Positions 52,835-61,527 of a stretch of DNA of 64,000 nt are shown here, in pieces. A program made the translations under genes and the position numbers. Source of the stretch: Cryobacterium sp. Y11. GTDB taxonomy: Bacteria; Actinomycetota; Actinomycetes; Actinomycetales; Microbacteriaceae. The stretch lies in NCBI RefSeq assembly GCF_002929535.1, contig NZ_PJJO01000048.1, positions 16,788 through 80,787 on the forward strand, given 5' to 3'. The notes beneath the pieces were generated by a model. It searched no databases and had not been told where the DNA came from. It saw nothing but the letters and a program-made list of their open reading frames with translations. Numbering within the stretch: the first letter of the stretch is position 1; every line of letters starts with the position of its first letter.

Positions 52835-53010
52835 CCGTAGCAAAGCGAATACGCAGCGTCTGGCTCCGGTGCTGTAGGTGCTCTGCCGGTCCTAGTTTAA
52901 GAACCGCGACGTGAACGCGAGTACGGCGTCTGCGCCGTGTAGTGCCGGCAACAGGACGGCAACAGGGCGGCGTCGATTGGCGTCGAGCATGTCACCTGTA
53001 CACAATCACG

Positions 53011-53049
53011 CAACTTGAGTTGCTTATTTTGATCAAGCAACTTAGGTTG
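53011..53049. promoter_or_regulatory. Operator repeats before the HTH/Clp_N operon
   Basis: CAACTTGAGTTG (53011) and CAACTTAGGTTG (53038), 27 bases apart; together with TTGCTT...AAGCAA between them they form a longer palindrome (arms AGTTGCTT/AAGCAACT, 53018-53042). The start codon GTG 53055 follows within 6 bases, so binding should control the operon. Confidence 0.65.
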
Positions 53050-53054
53050 ACAGA

Positions 53055-53300
53055 GTGGAGAATGACGACACGGCAGAGGCCGCGGCAGCCGGGGATGACC
53101 CGAAGAGCGGTTTGCGTGCTGTCGTCGCTCTCCGAGCCCACGCTGACGCGCTCGAGCTGCGAGAAGTGGAAGCTGCTCTCCGCGTCGGATTGAGCTGGTC
53201 TGAAATCGCCGCAGCTCTTGGCGTCACTCGGCAGGCTGTCCACAAGAAATATCACCGTCGTATCGATCCGACCATCCCCGTCCCGAGGAGAAACCCGTGA
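53055..53300 (+). CDS. Small HTH regulator
   Basis: 81 residues from GTG 53055. Acidic start, then 'ALELREVEAALRVGLSWSEIAAAL' and 'GVTRQAVHKKYHRRI', a classical helix-turn-helix (IAAALGVTRQAVHKKY). It overlaps the next start by four bases. It likely binds the repeats just upstream and autoregulates the Clp_N protein gene. Confidence 0.82.
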   Translation: MENDDTAEAAAAGDDPKSGLRAVVALRAHADALELREVEAALRVGLSWSEIAAALGVTRQAVHKKYHRRIDPTIPVPRRNP

Positions 53301-54286
53301 GCACATTCACGACTGCCGCCGCTACTATGCAGCAACTGTCGCAAGCAGGCATGGAAGAAGCCTCGCGGCATGGGCTGCGGGTGGGGGATTTGGAGCACCT
53401 CTTCGCGGCCCTGGTCCTCAATGACCAGCTCGCCGGACGAGCGCTCCGCGCGATCGGTCTCTCGCTCGAGGGCGTCCGCGATGCCACCCACAGGATGAAC
53501 GCTGCGCACCTGCAGCGTCTCCGCGTCACGACCATGACGGCAGAACCTCAGCGGATCGTTTTTCAGGAGACACGGGGCTACGAATGGACCCCTCGTGCGA
53601 TGGACGTGCTGACGGCTGCTGGCGGCAAGAACGCCGGCGACGCGGAAGCGGTGTTGCGCGCACTGCTGATCGAACCTAGCGGCCTGATGAATGACCTTCT
53701 CGCCCACCTCGACACGTCAGCGGACGCCGTGCGAACTGCGTTAGCAGCCGAAGCTGCGCAACCCACACCCCTCTCCAACGGCACGCTCAAGTCGCCTGAC
53801 AAAAGAGGCGTTCTCGTGGAGATCTTCGTGCCTGCCCCGTCGGCCGCAGTGTGGAGCCTGCTTGCCGACCCGGCCCGGCTCCCGGAATGGCACTACCTCA
53901 TCGGATCGGTCGAGGTCGACACAGCCGCAGAGATCGTCCCCGGTGTCATCTGGGCCGTCCTGGCCCCTACCCATCAACCCGACGGAACCCCGGTGCGGGT
54001 CAAGGAGCGGTTTCGTCGGCACCAGATGCAGCTACTCGTTATTGAGCAGCCCAATCGCATCAGCTGGCGGTCCAGTTACCCCGACTTCCCCCGGCGTCGC
54101 GCAATCGAACTGAGCATTCAAATCACGGCGGTAGCCGGAGGCTGCCAAGTGCGCGCGACGTCATCTGGCACACCAGGCCCGACGTGGAAGACCCTCCTAT
54201 TCTCGCCACTGCACCCCCTGAAACGATTCTTGGACTGGATCTCTCTCACTCAGATCACCGCAGGCATCAGCCGCGCCTTCCGGTAG
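53297..54286 (+). CDS. Clp N-terminal domain protein fused to SRPBCC domain
   Basis: 329 residues from GTG 53297. Residues about 1-150 hold two Clp_N repeats ('SQAGMEEASRHGLRVGDLEHLFAAL', 'AMDVLTAAGGKNAGDAEAVLRAL'), normally the substrate/adaptor module of ClpA/ClpC, here without any AAA+ domain. Residues about 170-329 are a polyketide-cyclase/SRPBCC ligand-binding fold ('VEIFVPAPSAAVWSLLADPARLPEW', 'ISWRSSYPDFPRR', 'ATSSGTPGPTWKTLL'). I infer a stress or adaptor protein that binds a hydrophobic ligand. Co-transcribed with the HTH regulator. Confidence 0.85.
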   Translation: MSTFTTAAATMQQLSQAGMEEASRHGLRVGDLEHLFAALVLNDQLAGRALRAIGLSLEGVRDATHRMNAAHLQRLRVTTMTAEPQRIVFQETRGYEWTPRAMDVLTAAGGKNAGDAEAVLRALLIEPSGLMNDLLAHLDTSADAVRTALAAEAAQPTPLSNGTLKSPDKRGVLVEIFVPAPSAAVWSLLADPARLPEWHYLIGSVEVDTAAEIVPGVIWAVLAPTHQPDGTPVRVKERFRRHQMQLLVIEQPNRISWRSSYPDFPRRRAIELSIQITAVAGGCQVRATSSGTPGPTWKTLLFSPLHPLKRFLDWISLTQITAGISRAFR

Positions 54287-54336
54287 CAATTCAGCGCAAA
54301 CCATCACGGTGACCACTATGCGCAGACATACCATCT

Positions 54337-54364
54337 GTCCCGTAGAGGGTTCCCATCTGACACT
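54337..54364 (+). repeat. Cassette-boundary site 21
   Basis: GTCCCGTAGAGGGTTCCC followed by ATCTGACACT; the latter resembles the GTGACACA inner box of sites 23 and 27. Confidence 0.72.
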
Positions 54365-54524
54365 CCGCGCCCATGTGGTCATCTGGTATTCGAGAAGCAG
54401 GACAATAACGCCCACGGTGTACTTTTCAAAGAGCGTCGACAAGCGATGCCGACTGTCGCGGTTCACCGTAAGGTGAAAGTACCGCTTGATGCCGAGGGCG
54501 GCGCTGGTTTGGTCGGGTGTCATC

Positions 54525-54753
54525 AGGGGTAACGCCGGTATCGAACAGCTTCGAAGCAGACACCTCCTCCGCGTAACCGAGCCGGGAGCGGACGAGCGCC
54601 CCAGCACGTCCGCTGCCGTGCGGTCTTTCGGCCCGGCTGAAATCCGAACGCGAGGCCTACCGGAGGGAACTGAGCCAGCTCCAACTCGCGCTGGCCAAGG
54701 CGCAGGGTGAGAACTTAGAGCTCAGACGGCGCCTCGCCGGCCACGAGGATTAG
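54525..54753 (+). pseudogene. DUF6262-like transposon-protein tail (remnant)
   Basis: One frame ends 'LKSEREAYRRELSQLQLALAK' and 'AQGENLELRRRLAGHED', a leucine-zipper-like tail, preceded in the same frame by 'RERTSAPARPLPCG', and in another frame by 'IEQLRSRH'. This looks like the end of the small coiled-coil protein that accompanies Tn554-type recombinases. No upstream part. Family assignment is from memory. Confidence 0.4.
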
Positions 54754-54806
54754 GGCTAGAGATATGAGGAGCGGCCCGGCAAGCGGCCGCATTCGGCGGA
54801 GTGGAA

Positions 54807-55451
54807 CTAACCACCCGGCCCGGTCGGATCGATCGGCGCACCGTCGCCATCCTCAGGTAGGTCTCCGCGCTCCACCGGTTCGCCCGGAGTCTTGGGAACG
54901 TCGGAGAAGAGCAGTTCGAGTTCCGCATCCGATGGCACGTGCACTTTCTTCGCGGCTGTCAGAAGATCTGCTGGCGACGCGTCGTTCATTCCGGATACCC
55001 AGATCAGCGCACCGTCTCGCACCGCGACGTACTCGTGGATGCCTCCAGCCGACCGATGCCAGACGCCATCCTCATTGGCACACGTCACCGCTCCGCCGGG
55101 CGCATCCCAAAGGGGTGTCGCAGCACACGACGCTTCCGTGAGTTCACCGGAATCGCTACGGATGGTCAACATCGCACCCGTGCTGCTGTTGAACCAGGTA
55201 GCCGACATCCCGTCTGCAGCACCCGGCCCGACCGACTGCGGTGCGAGATCGTACCCGTCCACCTCAGTCGTGTACACGAGTTCAGGAGCGATACCAACAG
55301 CTCTCGCGAGTTCGGCGATCGAATCCAGGCTCGCTGCATTCGCGCCCGTCATCGATGCGCATCCAGCGAGAGATACGCAGACGGACGCCACAGATGCAGC
55401 CACGGCTAATGTCCACGCCCTAGGGAAGCGACCAGTTCGACGCAAGAGCAC
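54807..55451 (-). CDS. Lipoprotein of unknown function
   Basis: 214 residues. Signal 'RAWTLAVAASVASVCVSLAGC' (as AVAASVASVCVSLAGC) with lipobox 'LAGC'. The mature domain has paired cysteines ('TEASCAATPLWDAPGGAVTC') and ends in a Pro/Gly/Asp-rich tail. No family recognised. Its promoter side abuts IS30 debris. Confidence 0.72.
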   Translation of the reverse strand: MLLRRTGRFPRAWTLAVAASVASVCVSLAGCASMTGANAASLDSIAELARAVGIAPELVYTTEVDGYDLAPQSVGPGAADGMSATWFNSSTGAMLTIRSDSGELTEASCAATPLWDAPGGAVTCANEDGVWHRSAGGIHEYVAVRDGALIWVSGMNDASPADLLTAAKKVHVPSDAELELLFSDVPKTPGEPVERGDLPEDGDGAPIDPTGPGG

Positions 55452-55599
55452 ACCCTCCTTCGGTCACGGCTGTCTTTGGCGACTCTGCCAATCGCCAGCT
55501 CGTACAGTGTGAGTCTACGGTCCGGCCTGCCCGGCCGGGCCGGGGCATGCGCCGACGACGCGCAACAGAAGAGAGCGCACAGGGGGGATACGGGGAGTC

Positions 55600-55735
55600 T
55601 GCACGCCCCATCACGAACCGTAATCGCGCCGTGGCCACCGGGGAAGTGGACCAGCATCGTGAACCGTGTCTGACGCTCCACCAACGTAGCGATCGCCGAC
55701 CCGCAGTGTGATCCAAGATCAGATCCCCTTCCTAA
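55600..55735 (-). mobile_element. IS30 transposase fragment, inverted piece
   Basis: The minus strand reads 'GSDLGSHCGSAIATLVERQTR' and 'FTMLVHFPGGHGAITVRDG', the middle of an IS30 transposase. The next part of the protein lies on the opposite strand at 55788, so an internal inversion has split the element. Confidence 0.7.
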
Positions 55736-55787
55736 TGCCCAGGCACGGCGCGGTCCGCCACCTCCGCCGGTCGCTCGCTCACTGATC

Positions 55788-55995
55788 ATGGCTCGCGATG
55801 GGCTGTTGGCCGCCATCAAGACTCTCCCCGAGCACTTGGTTAAGACTCTGACGTGGGATCAGGGAACCGAGCTGGCCCAGCACCGGCAGATCACGATGGC
55901 CACGACATGGCTATCTACTTCTGTGATCCGCATTCGCCGTGGCAGCGGGGCAGCAACGAGAACACCAACGGGCTGCTGCGCCAATATTTGAATAT
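55788..55995 (+). mobile_element. IS30 transposase fragment, plus-strand piece
   Basis: '[21 protein letters not shown]' and '[17 protein letters not shown]', then, after a frameshift, '[16 protein letters not shown]' (the out-of-frame reading of [14 protein letters not shown]). The same catalytic-core region is at the right edge of the window (63652-64000, minus). Confidence 0.8.
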
Positions 55996-56344
55996 TCGCT
56001 CTCCTGGGAGCAGGTGTTATTGACCTTCGGGGCCACTGATTGAAGGTGTAGGTAGCATGTTGTGGCGCCACCGGATATTTGTGTTGGGGGCCATCCTTGG
56101 TTCCGGGTTCACGCCGACGCGATCGTGGACGGCACCGAGCACAGTACCCTCCGCGCCGAGACCGGCGGCCACAATGTGGGCGAAATCACCGCCGGCCAAG
56201 TCGAGATACTGGCCCGTTGCGCGTTCGGATTGAGTCAGGCCGTAATGCTCCCCGGTCGGGGTTTTTGACCCCTAGCTTTCGCAACCCGGTCACCCTTCTT
56301 TCATGTTGACTCAGCTCGCGCGCGAACAGACGGGTTCTCGTGGC
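55996..56344. other. Debris, no intact gene
   Basis: About 350 bases between IS30 debris and a repeat site. A plus-strand frame (56062-56268) gives 'EHSTLRAETGGHNVGEITAGQ' and looks like a fragment of something unrelated; I cannot identify it. Confidence 0.35.
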
Positions 56345-56442
56345 GTCCCGTAGTGGGTTCCCAAGTGACACAGCATCTTCCCGCAACGCCGGTGGGTGGA
56401 TTGGTTGCAGACCTGTCGCGCTGGAGGTCCGGCTTGCGGGCT
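56345..56442 (+). repeat. Cassette-boundary site 23 (98-bp composite)
   Basis: Left 28-mer GTCCCGTAGTGGGTTCCC...GTGACACA at 56345-56372; right 28-mer GTCGCGCTGGAGGTCC...TTGCGGGCT at 56415-56442. It opens duplicated cassette copy B. Confidence 0.85.
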
Positions 56443-56532
56443 TCAGCGTGCGTAGATGATCACGGCCGACGCAGAGTTCGTACCAAAGACAGCTACACCT
56501 AATCAGTGCGTTCCTTCCTTCCCTCCGCCCGG

Positions 56533-57162
56533 TCAGTGCAGCGGCGATGGCGAACCGCTGATGGAGATGGTGTTGCCCGCGCGCTCGCCCCTGAATCGGT
56601 ACTCGCCCCAGCGGATGGTTTGCGACTGCTCGTGCTCGACCGCGGCCCAATCCCACCCGGTAATAGAAGGGGAGTCGGCGCCGCATTGGGGCGGGTAGGA
56701 CTCCATGATCGTCGTGCAGAACACCGGTCCGTCCCCGTCATCGAGCACCATGCCGGCGAACGATTCCTCAGCGGGGCCGCTCAACGCGATCAGCAGCGCG
56801 AGCAACGAGAGCGCGAGGGCGACCGGCGTCATCGCATACCGCTCCGGTTTGGACCGGGAGATCGCATTCATCACCACGCCGAGAGTGAGGTATCCCAAGA
56901 CCACCCAGATCCCCACTGTCGAGAACGCGTTCGGAAACACGTCAATGACACCCGCCCGGTCGAGGGCGAGCAGGGCGATGAACCCGTAGATCAGGATGGA
57001 GACGCCGGAGGCGATCCGATACCCGAACGGCAGCACGCCGGGATGCTGCCCGCCCCACGCGAATCGTCCCCACGGCGCGCCGAAGGCGAGGGAAAGCTGG
57101 AAGAGAACCAGCAGGCCAATCAGTGTGCCGAAGGCGATGGCGGCGATCATGGATGCAAGCAT
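56533..57162 (-). CDS. Membrane protein of unknown function, copy B of a duplicated cassette
   Basis: 209 residues from ATG 57162, nearly identical to 37753-38382 (differences such as SITGWDWAA for AITGWDWAA). Same four helices and the same extracytoplasmic cysteine pair. The similarity covers the flanks as well, from the right half of site 23 to the left half of site 24. Confidence 0.78.
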   Translation of the reverse strand: MLASMIAAIAFGTLIGLLVLFQLSLAFGAPWGRFAWGGQHPGVLPFGYRIASGVSILIYGFIALLALDRAGVIDVFPNAFSTVGIWVVLGYLTLGVVMNAISRSKPERYAMTPVALALSLLALLIALSGPAEESFAGMVLDDGDGPVFCTTIMESYPPQCGADSPSITGWDWAAVEHEQSQTIRWGEYRFRGERAGNTISISGSPSPLH

Positions 57163-57397
57163 ATGGGGCGCGCAGGTAACCCCCCTTGCTGGCAGGGAGC
57201 ACCTCTGACGTGCTGTGCTTGGTTGCGCTGCCAATGCCCGCAACTGATTAACCGCAGGGACCGCGGCAGAGACGAGATCGATCAGCTAACTTATGCCAAC
57301 TTACTAATGCGTGGCGAGAAAAGGGCACCCGCTCTAGGGCGGTGCGATTGAGCAATACGCCGACACGATCATCGTCCCACAGCGGTCACCAGCGTTT

Positions 57398-57425
57398 GTC
57401 CCGGTGAGGGTTCCTCTGCGGGCGA
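57398..57425 (+). repeat. Cassette-boundary site 24
   Basis: GTCCCGGTGAGGGTTCC then TCTGCGGGCGA; partner of site 6. Confidence 0.75.
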
Positions 57426-57580
57426 TGACAGGCTGTGATGATGATCATGACTCTGCACTTCACCGTTCCCACCTGGCTCCGAGCCTGAGCCATTCGAGCG
57501 GCGAAACCAGATGTTCACCAACACTCGATAGTGTCGCCACAGAACTGGTTTGGTACAACCGGGCCTGATTTGGGGGAAAA

Positions 57581-58252
57581 ATGCTCGCCATTATTAAGTC
57601 GCGTAAATCATGGGCGGCGCTGTTTGTACTGACGTCGTCCGCCCTCGTTTTCCTCTCGGGTTGTGCGAACGCCACCCCTGGCCCAGCGGCCTCAAGCTCG
57701 ACAGCCCCAGCGAGCTCGCTCGCGCTCACCCTCGACGTCGCGGGTCAAGAACAACTCGACTGGGAATGGGAGCGAGTGTTACGCGAATCGCCCGATGCGG
57801 TGCGACCGATGATCGACATCGTTCGCTTCGTTGACAACGATGACTGGGGAACGGCGAGGGAGAGTTGCATGCACGATTTGGGTTGGCCCGACGTGCGCGC
57901 CACTGCGGATGGCGGGCTGGAGTCCGGCATGATTCAAAACTCCCAGGCCGGAGCGCATGCTCTGGCCATGTACACGTGTAACGCGAAGTACCCGATGGAT
58001 CCGAAGTACAACGTGCCGCTCACCGATGAGCGCCTTGGCGAGCTGTTTGATTACTTCACAGATGAGCTCCAGCCCTGCTTAGCGACCGAAGGGTATGACA
58101 CTCCGGCTGCTCCGAGCCGGGAGACGTTCATCGATACCTACGCCGAGACCGGTGGTTGGAACCTCTACGAAGGCGTAGCGGGGAATGGACAATCTGAATG
58201 GAATGCGATCAACAAGAAGTGCCCGCAACTCCCCGTCGACTTCAATGAGTGA
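57581..58252 (+). CDS. Lipoprotein of unknown function upstream of an ABC exporter
   Basis: 223 residues. Signal 'WAALFVLTSSALVFLSGC' with lipobox 'LSGC'. The domain 'WERVLRESPDAVRPMIDIVRF', 'ESCMHDLGWPDVRA', 'YTCNAKYPMDPKYN' has four conserved-looking cysteines. It overlaps the membrane-fusion gene by 8 bases, so it is the first gene of a four-gene exporter operon and may be its accessory or substrate-related protein. Confidence 0.75.
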   Translation: MLAIIKSRKSWAALFVLTSSALVFLSGCANATPGPAASSSTAPASSLALTLDVAGQEQLDWEWERVLRESPDAVRPMIDIVRFVDNDDWGTARESCMHDLGWPDVRATADGGLESGMIQNSQAGAHALAMYTCNAKYPMDPKYNVPLTDERLGELFDYFTDELQPCLATEGYDTPAAPSRETFIDTYAETGGWNLYEGVAGNGQSEWNAINKKCPQLPVDFNE

Positions 58253-59324
58253 CACAGCAGCGGGTCGCTCACCGCGCTGGGCTCTCTGGGTCACCGGCCT
58301 GCTCGTCGCAGTCGGGGCTGGCGCCGGCGTGGGGTGGGCAGCGACGACAGCGCTGACACCCCCACGGGATGTTGTGGCCACAACCGCGTTCACCCTCGTC
58401 GAGGTTGTGCCCGGCGAGGTGGGGTCGAGCATCAACCTGAACACGGTGGCGCAGTGGACTCCGGTGCCCGCCGGATCAAACCAGGCAGTCGGCACCGTCA
58501 CCTCCGTGAATGTCACCGCGGGCCAAAGCGTCGCGGTCGGGGCGACGCTCTACACCGTGAACCTGCGACCGGTTGTGATCGCCCAGGGCCAGGTGCCGGC
58601 GTTCCGTGCGCTGGCGCAGGACGCCGAAGGAGCGGATGTCACGCAGCTGCAGCAGGCGCTCACCGACCTGGCGCTCTACACTGGCGCGGTCGATGGACAG
58701 TTCGGCCCCCGCACCACCACGGCGGTCAAGACGTGGCAGAAGTCTCTGGGCGTTCCCACCGACGGCGTCGTGCAGCCGGGCGACATCATCTTTGTCCCGA
58801 CGCTGCCGACCCAGGTAGCTCTCGATACCGAGATCGTCACGCGTGGGGCGCTCCTCACCGGCGGAGAAAACGTCGTGCGGGCGTTACCGGCCGCGCCCAT
58901 CTTCACCGTACCGGTCAGCGAATCCCAGGCCGCGTTGATGCCCACGGGTACCCGGGTAGAAATCACCAGCATCGACGGCGGCATTTGGGAAGGGTTCGTG
59001 GCCGACCAGGCCGCTGATGAGACCGGACTGATTGTCATCACCCTCGTGGGCAAAGACGGCGCGGTCATCTGCGCCGATGCCTGCGCGAGCATCCCCGTCA
59101 CGGAGCAGTCGCTGCTGTCATCACGGATCGTCACGGTGGAATCGATCGCCGGACTGATGGTCCCGAGTGCCGCGCTGCTCAGCGCGGCCGACGGCACCGC
59201 ATCCGTCATCGACAACGCCGGCACGAGTCATCCCGTGACGGTGGTCACCAGCGCCCGCGGAATGTCGATCATTGACGGCGTCGCCGACGGCACCTCGGTG
59301 CGCATCCCGGCGACGGCCGACTAG
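58245..59324 (+). CDS. Membrane-fusion-like exporter subunit with peptidoglycan-binding domain
   Basis: 359 residues from ATG 58245 (the open frame starts 60 bases earlier inside the lipoprotein gene). One N-terminal membrane anchor (about residues 12-34), an HlyD-like barrel ('GTVTSVNVTAGQSVAVGATLYTV'), then a PG_binding_1 domain ('DVTQLQQALTDLALYTGAVDGQFG' then 'PRTTTAVKTWQKSLG') and a second barrel part. The peptidoglycan-binding domain may couple the exporter to the cell wall, as known for similar actinobacterial proteins. The ATPase follows after 2 bases. Confidence 0.85.
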   Translation: MSDTAAGRSPRWALWVTGLLVAVGAGAGVGWAATTALTPPRDVVATTAFTLVEVVPGEVGSSINLNTVAQWTPVPAGSNQAVGTVTSVNVTAGQSVAVGATLYTVNLRPVVIAQGQVPAFRALAQDAEGADVTQLQQALTDLALYTGAVDGQFGPRTTTAVKTWQKSLGVPTDGVVQPGDIIFVPTLPTQVALDTEIVTRGALLTGGENVVRALPAAPIFTVPVSESQAALMPTGTRVEITSIDGGIWEGFVADQAADETGLIVITLVGKDGAVICADACASIPVTEQSLLSSRIVTVESIAGLMVPSAALLSAADGTASVIDNAGTSHPVTVVTSARGMSIIDGVADGTSVRIPATAD

Positions 59325-59326
59325 CC

Positions 59327-59974
59327 ATGGTCGATACCATCCGGCTGGCCGCCCGCGACATCACCTTCGGCTACGTGCCGACCGCGCCGATTCTCTCGGA
59401 GTGGAGCGCGGACTTCCATGCCGGAGAGGTGGTCGCCATTACCGGCCCGTCCGGGCGCGGCAAGTCCACCCTGCTCTACGTGCTCGGCCTCATGCTCAAA
59501 CCCACCGCCGGACAGGTGCAGATCGACGGGACGGATGCTGCGCACCGGCGCGACGCAGACCGCGCCGGTTTACGGGCGCATCAGTATGGCTTCGTCTTTC
59601 AAGACGCTGCCCTTGATGCCACCCGAACGGTGCTGGACAACATCATCGAGACCACCCTCTACCGTGGAACCCCCAGGAAGCCGGCCATTCCGCGCGCGCA
59701 CGAGCTGATGGACCAGTTCGGCGTCGCGCTGCGAGCGGGGGCGAAACCGGGTCAGGTGTCGGGCGGTCAGGCGCAACGCATCGCGCTCTGCCGTGCCCTA
59801 CTCAACGACCCGCAGATTCTGCTCGCGGACGAGCCCACCGGCAACCTCGATCCGGCCTCATCCGACCTCGTCGTCGATGCTCTGCACGCTCAGGCCCACC
59901 GCGGCGCGGCCGTCATCGTCGTCACCCACGACCCGGCACTGGTCGCCCGCTGCGACCGCCGACTCGAACTATGA
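59327..59974 (+). CDS. ABC exporter ATP-binding protein, MacB/LolD type
   Basis: 215 residues. Walker A reads 'GPSGRGKSTLL' (Arg in place of the usual Ser/Cys), Q-loop 'FVFQDAALDATRTVLDN', signature 'VSGGQAQRIALCRA', Walker B 'ILLADEPTGNLD', H-loop 'VVTHDPALVARCD'. Partner of the following FtsX permease (ATGA overlap). Export direction is inferred from the family. Confidence 0.9.
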   Translation: MVDTIRLAARDITFGYVPTAPILSEWSADFHAGEVVAITGPSGRGKSTLLYVLGLMLKPTAGQVQIDGTDAAHRRDADRAGLRAHQYGFVFQDAALDATRTVLDNIIETTLYRGTPRKPAIPRAHELMDQFGVALRAGAKPGQVSGGQAQRIALCRALLNDPQILLADEPTGNLDPASSDLVVDALHAQAHRGAAVIVVTHDPALVARCDRRLEL

Positions 59975-61077
59975 GCGCGCTGCGCCGGTGGGCTGCCGTG
60001 GTGCGGGAAGCGTTGGCGACGGCGTGGGCGCAACCCGTCGCATCCGTTGTCACCATCGTCATGGTCGCCGGTATGTGTGCCACGGTACTGCTGACGACTG
60101 GACGCACGGTCGGGGCGGAGCAGGCCGTGCTCGGCTCAATCGACTCGGAGGGGACGCGTTCCATCATCATTCGTGCCGACACCGACGCCGGGCTCGACGC
60201 CACAGTGCTGGACCGGCTGGCACACATCGACGGCATCCAATGGGCTGGAGCGTTCGGTATCGCCCAGGACGTCACCAACCTCCAATTTGCCGGCGCGACC
60301 AAGGTCCCCATGCGCTTGGCCTGGAGCAGCCAACTCAACCACCTCGGGATCACCACGCTGCCGCCAGTGAGCAACGCCTCGATCTGGGCATCACCGACTG
60401 CGCTGGCGGGCCTGGGAATGCCGGACGCCGTCGGGGCTGTCGTGGACGACTCCGGCGTCGACTTCGCCGTCACCGGGAGCCTGACCGTTCCGGACTTTCT
60501 CGCCTTCCTTGAACCCCTCGTCATCGCCCCGCAGACCGAAAACACCCCGGGAACGGTCGCCGTGCTCATTGTCATCGCCGACCGCCCCGACCTGGTCGCT
60601 CCCGTCTCCGACGCGGTGCGATCCGTCCTGGCGGTCACCGATCCCGCCAAAGTGACCCTGACCACGAGTGAAAACCTCGCCGCACTCCGTGGCCTGGTTG
60701 AAGGACAGCTGGATTCGTTCGGCCGCAGCCTCGTCGTCGTCGTTTTCGCACTGACCGCGGTGCTGGTGGCAGCGATTCTTTACGGCCTGGTGATGCTGCG
60801 TCGCAAGGACTTCGGGCGCCGCCGCGCCTTGGGCGCCTCCCAAGCCCTGATCATCTCGCTGCTCCTCACGCAAACCGGTGCCCTCGCCCTGGTCGGTGCC
60901 ACGATCGGCAGCATTGCAGCGTCGATCGGGCTGACCGCCTCCGGAGATCCACTCCCGGGCTGGGACTTCGTCGGCGCCGTCGCACTCCTGTCGACCACCA
61001 TCGGCGTGATCGCGGCCCTGGTACCCGCGCTGGCGGCCGCCCGCCGCGATCCGCTCAAAGAACTCCGCGTGCCGTAA
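59971..61077 (+). CDS. FtsX-like ABC permease
   Basis: 368 residues with the MacB plan: one N-terminal helix (about 20-42), a large extracytoplasmic domain, and three C-terminal helices ('SLVVVVFALTAVLVAAILYGLVM', 'ALIISLLLTQTGALALVGATIG', 'VGAVALLSTTIGVIAALVPALAA'), with 'RRKDFGRRRALGAS' as the FtsX loop contacting the ATPase. Last gene of the exporter operon. The operon is bounded by sites 24 and 25. Confidence 0.9.
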   Translation: MSALRRWAAVVREALATAWAQPVASVVTIVMVAGMCATVLLTTGRTVGAEQAVLGSIDSEGTRSIIIRADTDAGLDATVLDRLAHIDGIQWAGAFGIAQDVTNLQFAGATKVPMRLAWSSQLNHLGITTLPPVSNASIWASPTALAGLGMPDAVGAVVDDSGVDFAVTGSLTVPDFLAFLEPLVIAPQTENTPGTVAVLIVIADRPDLVAPVSDAVRSVLAVTDPAKVTLTTSENLAALRGLVEGQLDSFGRSLVVVVFALTAVLVAAILYGLVMLRRKDFGRRRALGASQALIISLLLTQTGALALVGATIGSIAASIGLTASGDPLPGWDFVGAVALLSTTIGVIAALVPALAAARRDPLKELRVP

Positions 61078-61168
61078 CCAACGGCGCACTGACCAATGTC
61101 AGGAAACGAACAGGGCGACATAGCTGATCCAGGATTAATCGCCTAGAGCAGACAGCTCGGCCAAATTG

Positions 61169-61196
61169 TCCCGTAGGGGGTTCACCTTGCGGCGAT
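61169..61196 (+). repeat. Cassette-boundary site 25
   Basis: GTCCCGTAGGGGGTTCACC then TTGCGGCGA, close to the perfect palindrome at 52615. Confidence 0.8.
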
Positions 61197-61251
61197 TGTC
61201 TCGGGTCCTTGATATGTGGCTAAGTTGGCGTTCCTGGCGCATACTGGAGAT

Positions 61252-61527
61252 ATGAGTACAGACACGGAGCTTTCTGTCAGCCAAGCGCGGGATCACTTTT
61301 CCGATGCCGTGAACCGGGCTGCGTTCGGTGGTGAGATCACCTACGTGACGCGCGGGCGAGGGCAGCAGCGGGCTGCTGCGATCGTGCCAGCCGAGTTCGT
61401 TGACCGGTACGAGGCGATGCTTGACAGCGAGGACGGTCGGATCGCGTTGGAGCGATTGGCCGATCTCGACGCCGGCCGCACCAAGACTGTCTCGGCTGAT
61501 GAGGTGGCCTTGGCACTGGGGCTGTGA
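61252..61527 (+). CDS. Type II antitoxin, Phd/YefM family
   Basis: 91 residues from ATG 61252 with GGAGA before it. 'LSVSQARDHFSDAVNRAAFG' and 'GEITYVTRGRGQQRAAAIVPA' are the Phd/YefM DNA-binding fold; the C-terminal tail would neutralise the toxin. Four-base overlap with the toxin gene. Confidence 0.88.
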   Translation: MSTDTELSVSQARDHFSDAVNRAAFGGEITYVTRGRGQQRAAAIVPAEFVDRYEAMLDSEDGRIALERLADLDAGRTKTVSADEVALALGL

